Shown here one piece after another: positions 27,601-33,600 of a DNA stretch of 64,000 bases; positions within the stretch are counted from its first letter, which is position 1; every line of letters begins with the position of its first letter. The DNA is from Nocardia sp. alder85J (GTDB taxonomy: Bacteria; Actinomycetota; Actinomycetes; Mycobacteriales; Mycobacteriaceae), in contig NZ_JAIUCZ020000003.1 of assembly GCF_020176955.2 (NCBI RefSeq), positions 124,001-188,000 on the forward strand, written 5' to 3'. The translations under genes and the position numbers were made by a program. The notes under the pieces were generated by a model. The model ran no database searches. It had not been told where the DNA came from and saw only the letters and a list, made by a program, of their open reading frames with translations.

Positions 27601-30600
27601 GGTCTGCCGCTCCGCGTTCTCGTTCGCGGTCCGGTACGACGGATCGGCCAGGACTCGGGCGTCGTACTGCCGGCGCCGGACGACCTCGGCCGCCCACTGG
27701 GCCGCCAGCCGCTCCGACGGCAGCGCCTGCTGATAGTGCCCGATGTTCTGCTGCAACTCGTCGGCCAGGGCCGACCGCAGCTGCCGCGGAGAGTTGTCGA
27801 AGGTCCGGGCGAGCGTGGTGATCAAAGGGTCCGCCACCGCGCCCATCGGCTCCCACACCGGCGGGCCGGGCCGGGGAGCGGTGCGCGCGGGCTGCCCGTC
27901 GACGCCGGTGTTCGCCGGTCGGACCGCCGCGTGATAGTGCCCGCCGCCGTAGCCGATTCGCACCAGCACCGCACCGGCGGTGGCGAGATCGCCGGTCGGC
28001 GCCTGCCACCGGTCGTCGACGATCGCGAGGGTCGTGCGCTGCGATTCCGCGATCGCGCGCGGCAGCAGATCGGCGAGATTGTTGTTGTAGATCCCCGACC
28101 TGCCCAGCTGGCGCAGTTCCGACTCGAACAGCGCCGCGCGGCCGTCCTCCGCCACCCCCTCCGGGTGGTAGAGCGCCAGGAAGGCCGCCCGATTCGCGGC
28201 GATGTGGGCGATCGCCTCGTTACGAACAGTCAGATGATGTTTCGTACTGCCGGAGGCGAGGACGAAGGCTTCGAACAGGCAGTTGCCGGTGGCCTCGACG
28301 GTGGTCAGCTCGAATCCCGCCGTCTGCAAGGCCGTCAGCTGCGCCACGGTCGGCGCCCACCGGTAACCGCGCAGGGCGGTGAAGGCCTGTTCCAGGTCGG
28401 CCGCGCGCAGGATCTGGTCCAGGGCCGCGACCGCCACCCGGGCCTCGGGAATCGCGGCAGCGGATCCGGCCAGGGTGCCCCGCAGGACGACGAGCGCGTC
28501 GCGTCCCTGCTGCCGGGCGATGTCCACCGCGCCGGAGAACGTGCCGTCGAACAATGTCCGCGCCGCATCCCGGCGTTCGTCGTGGGTGAGACCGGGTCCC
28601 AGGATCGGGTCCACGGCGGTGTGGACGGCCGGGACCGGTGCCGGATTCGTCGCGGCCGACTCGGTCTTCGCCGCGGTCTGCACGGTCGGCGTGGACGCCT
28701 CCGAGGCGGCGGCGGCCCGGTCGCCGTGCCACGCGGCCGGGGTGAACGCCGCGCGTATCCCCGGCGCCAGCCCGGCGGTCTGGTCGTGTGGTCGCAGCGA
28801 CCGCAGCCCGAACACGTCCGCGGCGTAGTTCGCCACCGACTGCGCGAGGGTGGCGCGGCCGCCACGGCGCGAGGGGTCACCGAGCCGCGCCACGATCGCC
28901 GCCAGATGATGGGCCGGATAGCGCGAATTCGGCGGAGCCACCAGGAAACGGTCGCTCAGACCGCCGCGCCGGTACTGGTTCTCCGCCGCACGCCGCGTCC
29001 GGGCGGCCGGCGAGAGTCCCGGCGACGTGTGGGGCGGGACCGCCCGTCCGATCGACGGACCGAAGACCGGGAGGTCGTCCGTGTGCATCGGCATCGGCCC
29101 GAGGTCGGCCAGCTTCACCGCGCCCGGCCCGAAGGCGGGATCGGTGAACACGCCACCGCGGACGTACAGCCCCGCGTAGCGGCCGATCTCCGCGGCCAGG
29201 CCGGGGTCGTTCACGAGGGCCTCGTCGTAGGCGTTCACCAGTTCCTCGCCGCCCGCCTCGGCGACGATGTCGCGCAGATCGGTACGGACGCTGAACTTGT
29301 CGGCGAAAGGCGCGAGCTCCGGATCGTTGTCCAACCGGGTACGGAGTTCGTCGCCGCCGCTGTGTGCCCACAGCGTGAAGGTCCAGCCGGAATCGGCCGC
29401 CGAAGTGATCCAGCCCTTGATGTTCGCCAGCGCCGCCGGTCCGAGCGCGCCGGCGACGGTGAAGTTCATCTCCTGCGGAACATCCCGCACCGCAGCGGAA
29501 TTCGCGGCACGCAGTTTCGGCAGCAGATTCGTGCTCAGCGTGTCGTGCAGTCGGCGCAGGCCGTCGCGCTGTGCCCCGGCGATGAGCAGCCGGGCCGACA
29601 GCACGGCGCCGGCGCCGGTCAGTTGCTCGAAGCGCGCGGGCAGATCGCCGAACGTCGTCGCCGGACCACCGGCCGTCGCGGCCGTGCGGGTGAGGAACTG
29701 CCGGTAGGCGACGCGGGCCTGTCCGACCGTGATCGCCCGATGATTCGCCTTGAGATTGTCCAGCACATCGAGCAGCAGCACCCGATGCATCGGTTCCACC
29801 TCGGTGGCCGTCCCGTGGTGGAACTCGGTCAGCAGTTGATCGACATGGGCGACCGTCGGTACCACCGACCCTCGCACCAGACCCTCGCGGCGCAGCAGAT
29901 CCGTCAACCGCCGGACGGTCGTGAGTTCCTGAATCCGTGTCTTCTCGTCGCCGTGCAGCGGCCCGTTCACATCGGTGGCGAGATTCTCCAGCGCACGCAG
30001 TCGCGGCCCGGGGTCCTGGAACAGGCCGGTGAGCGTGAACCGATTGTTCAGCCCGATCGCCTTGGCCAGCTGTTGATCTCGCGCACCCTCGGTCAGGAAG
30101 TCGGTCAGCGTCGACTGCGGGCGAACCGATTCGGGTGCGACCACCGGACGATCCACGACCACCGCGGTGGCCACCGGCGACTGCTCGCCCTGTCCCTGCT
30201 CCGACGGCCGCACCATGGTCGCCGTCGGCACGGCGTCGCCCGGTGCGTCCGTCGACTGCGACGCAGACGGCGCGAGCGGCTGCGCGAGACCGGTTTCCGT
30301 CGCCACCACCGGTGTCTCGCCGGGCCGCGACACCTCGGACTCCGACGGCGCGACGATCGGCGGCTGGTGGTGCGATTCCGGATGCGCCTGCGAGTCCGAA
30401 TGCGCTGTCGACGGCGAGTGCGACTCCGCCGGTCGGATCACCATCGGCCGCGGCCGCTGAATCGGCGACTGCGACGGCGGGAGAATCGGTGACTTCTGCT
30501 GCGGCACAGTCGATTCCGGCGACTGCAACGCGGCTGGCAGCGGTTGCCGCGGCGGCGGTACGTCGAATTCGTGCCCCAGCTCGGAATCCTGCTGGTGCAG

Positions 30601-33600
30601 CAGCGACTCCGGCGGCGACACCGCCGTGGAATCCGTCGCCTTCACCTCCGGCGATCCGGGCGGTGAGATCACGAATTCCTCGTGCGCCGAATGCGAATCG
30701 GCGGGCGGCACCGGTTTCTCGGTGCCGTGCGACTCGGACTCGGGCGGCGGCCGGGTGTCCTGCTCGAGCAGCGACTCCTTCTCCTGCTCCGCCGCGGGCT
30801 CCGGGGTGAGCTGATCCTGTGAATCCTGCGGCGCCACCGGCTGGATCGGCATCGGACGCGCCTTGCCCTCGTGCTGGAGCGTCGGGACCAGTTGCCGCAG
30901 TTGGTCTTCCGATTCCCGCAGCGCGTTCTCGGTGATTTCGGTGGGCGCCTGCTCGTGCGCCTTCGCCGCGTCGGTGTACCGGATGATCGCCATCTTGACG
31001 TGGCTCTGATCGGTCTGCACGTAGAGATCGTCATCGGCCGCGACGTAGTACTTGACGCTGCCGTTCTGGCCGTTACGAGCGGCCCGGTTCTCGGCCTGGA
31101 CGTCGATGTCGCGGGACTCCGCGGACCGGCTGGTGATGAGCACGTGCAGACCGCCGTGCTCCTCGCTGACCCTGTCCGAGATCTCGATGTCGACACCGCG
31201 GCCACCTTGCCGGTTGATCACCAGCACCTTGCCGAGCCCACCTGCCTCCTTGAAGATCTGCTGGAGCTTCGCCTCGGCGGCCGGGCCCTCCTTCGCGAAC
31301 CAGGCGGCGTCGACGGCGACGTGCTCGACGCCCTTGTCCGTCAGCAGTTTCGACAGCTGCGCGACCTCGCTGTTGCGGTTCGCGATCACCAGCTGTGGCT
31401 GCCGGGTGGTCTGCTGTTTCTCGGCGATGTCGTCGACCATCATCCGATGCTTCCCGGCCTGGTTCTCGGCGACGCCGTCCGCACCGACGGCGAGCTGGAG
31501 TTCCTTGAACCGCGGAATCTCCACGACATCCGCCATGCCGAACTCTTTGAGTTCGCGGGCCACGCCCTTGGCGGTACCGGAGGCGCCGGTCGTCTCCTTG
31601 CCGTCCGCCTTGCTGAACATCTCGCTTGCCGACAGACTCTTGGTCTTCGCGGGGTCGGAGTCCGAGCGGATCGTCAGGTCGTGCTTCGCCTCGACCGCCT
31701 GCGCCAGACCACCGTTCCAGCGGCTCTCGGTGGAGGTCTCCGGATCGAACATCACCTTGTGGGTGCTCTGGTCGATGATCAGGACCCGGCCGTCGTGCAC
31801 GATGTAGTGGTCGTTCTCGATGAACTCCCACTTGGCCGACGCGGCCATGTTGATCCGGTTCAGCTCCTCATCGCTGAGCTTGTGCCCCATCAACTCTTCG
31901 GCCTTGGCGCGACCGGCGTCGGTGAGCACCGCGCGCCCGCCGACCTGACCTTCGCGGCGGCCGAAGTCCGCCTCGGTCAGCTTCCCCTCCGCGACACGAT
32001 CTTTCAGGAACTGGTGAGCGTCCTTCACCTCCCCGATGGTCTTCTCGTCGGCGGGCCGGGCCGGGCCGTCGGACAGGATGTAGGTGGTGTCGGCGTGGAC
32101 CAGCGCCTCGTCGATCTCGTCGATCGCGGCCCGGCTGCCCGGTACCTTGTTCCCGCGCAGCTGCCCGAATCCGGCATCGTTCATGGTGCCGATGTAGATG
32201 GTCGGCTTGCCCTCCACCGGCAGCGCGTAGTCGTGGTCCGGATTCATCCGGATGATGTCGAAACCGAAGTCCGACAACGTCTTCTTGTACTGGTCGAAGG
32301 CCTCGACGGCGAGGGAGTCACGGGTGGTGAACACCTGCACGATCTTGACCTTGGCCGACTTCATCATGGCGTCGGCGAGGAACACCAGGGTCTTGCCCTC
32401 ACCGGCGGCCATGTGGATCGGACCGTGCTGCATGGCCAGCACCGCAGTCACCTGGGTCCAGCGCAGCGTCTTGCCCGACTTGCGGCGGATCACCTCGATC
32501 GAGGCCGCCATCGCCTCGTGCTCGCTGCCGTGCTCCAGCGCGTTCTTGACGGCGGACTGCAACTGCTCGTCGGTGAGTTTCGTCCAGCCGTCGTGCTCGT
32601 GCGCCGCCAGGACCTGATGGGCCTCGGCCTGATAATCCCGGCTGATCTCGAGATCGAGATCGAGATCGTCGTGGTGGCTCGCGGGATCGTCGTGCGAACT
32701 CCCGTGCGCCGCGGCGGGTTCGGTGACCCGCTTGCCGTTGTAGTCGTAATGCTCGAAGTCGTCGGCCTTCTCGACGCCCTTCAGCATGTTGTGCACCAGA
32801 TCGGTGACCCGGCCGCGGTCCGGCACGTACGCGCCGGAATGGTCGGTGACCGACTTGATCACACCGTGCTCGACCTCGGCGGTGGCGGCCGTGTGCACGC
32901 CGAGCTTGTCGAACGCCTGGTGGGTCCGCACCCAGCCCACGTCCGGCGTCAGGTACAGATTGTCGTTCATGTCCCGGATCAGCATGTGCTGCCGCGTCCG
33001 GGTGGGCCATGTGGTGGCCGGGGAGTCGGGGGTGTGCACCAGTTTGCCGGTGCGCGCGTTGTACAGCTTGCCCTCGTGCGCGACGACGCGGAAGTTCTCC
33101 GCCTCCCGCTCGGTGAGGTACAGCGGCTCCGGGAATCCGGTGCCGGGCTTCCCGTCCGCGCGGTTGCGCAACGGCTGCGGGCTCTCGCCCTCGTGCGCGG
33201 TCGTCTCGTGCCGCGGCGGCACCGGCTCCTCGGTGCCGTCGAAATGCACCTTGCGCGAAGCCGGATCGCTCTCGAACATCTGGTGGATCCAGCGGAGCAG
33301 ACGCCCGACACCGGGTATCCGCAGCAGCATCTCCTTCGCCACCGAACCCATCCCGCGCCGGATGTCGTCGCGGCTGTCGGTGCTGTGTTCCTTCGGTGTC
33401 TTCTCGGGCCGATCACTCTCCGCCGCAGTGGTTTTCGAACCACCGGCCTTCCGGCCGCCACCGGCTCGCGCGGCGCCGCCGCGTTTCGGCCGCGCGACCT
33501 CCGACGGCGGCCGGTGCTCGTCGGCCGGGGTGTCGCCGGGCTTGCGGGTGGGCGTCCGATTCGACTTTCCGGCCAGGGGATTCGCGCGTTCCGGCACCGT

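Noticed and set aside
13138..30492. Very long open frames on the plus strand (up to 2,702 and 1,819 codons) opposite the giant gene
   Set aside because: They are antisense shadows of GC-biased codons in the giant gene: no domain motifs, extreme Arg/Gly/Pro/His composition, no ribosome sites. The minus frame holds the recognisable domains.
30990..32645. A separate secA2-type gene
   Set aside because: The SecA-like region lies within the continuous giant frame, with no internal stop/start or ribosome site, and lacks the C-terminal parts of a housekeeping SecA.
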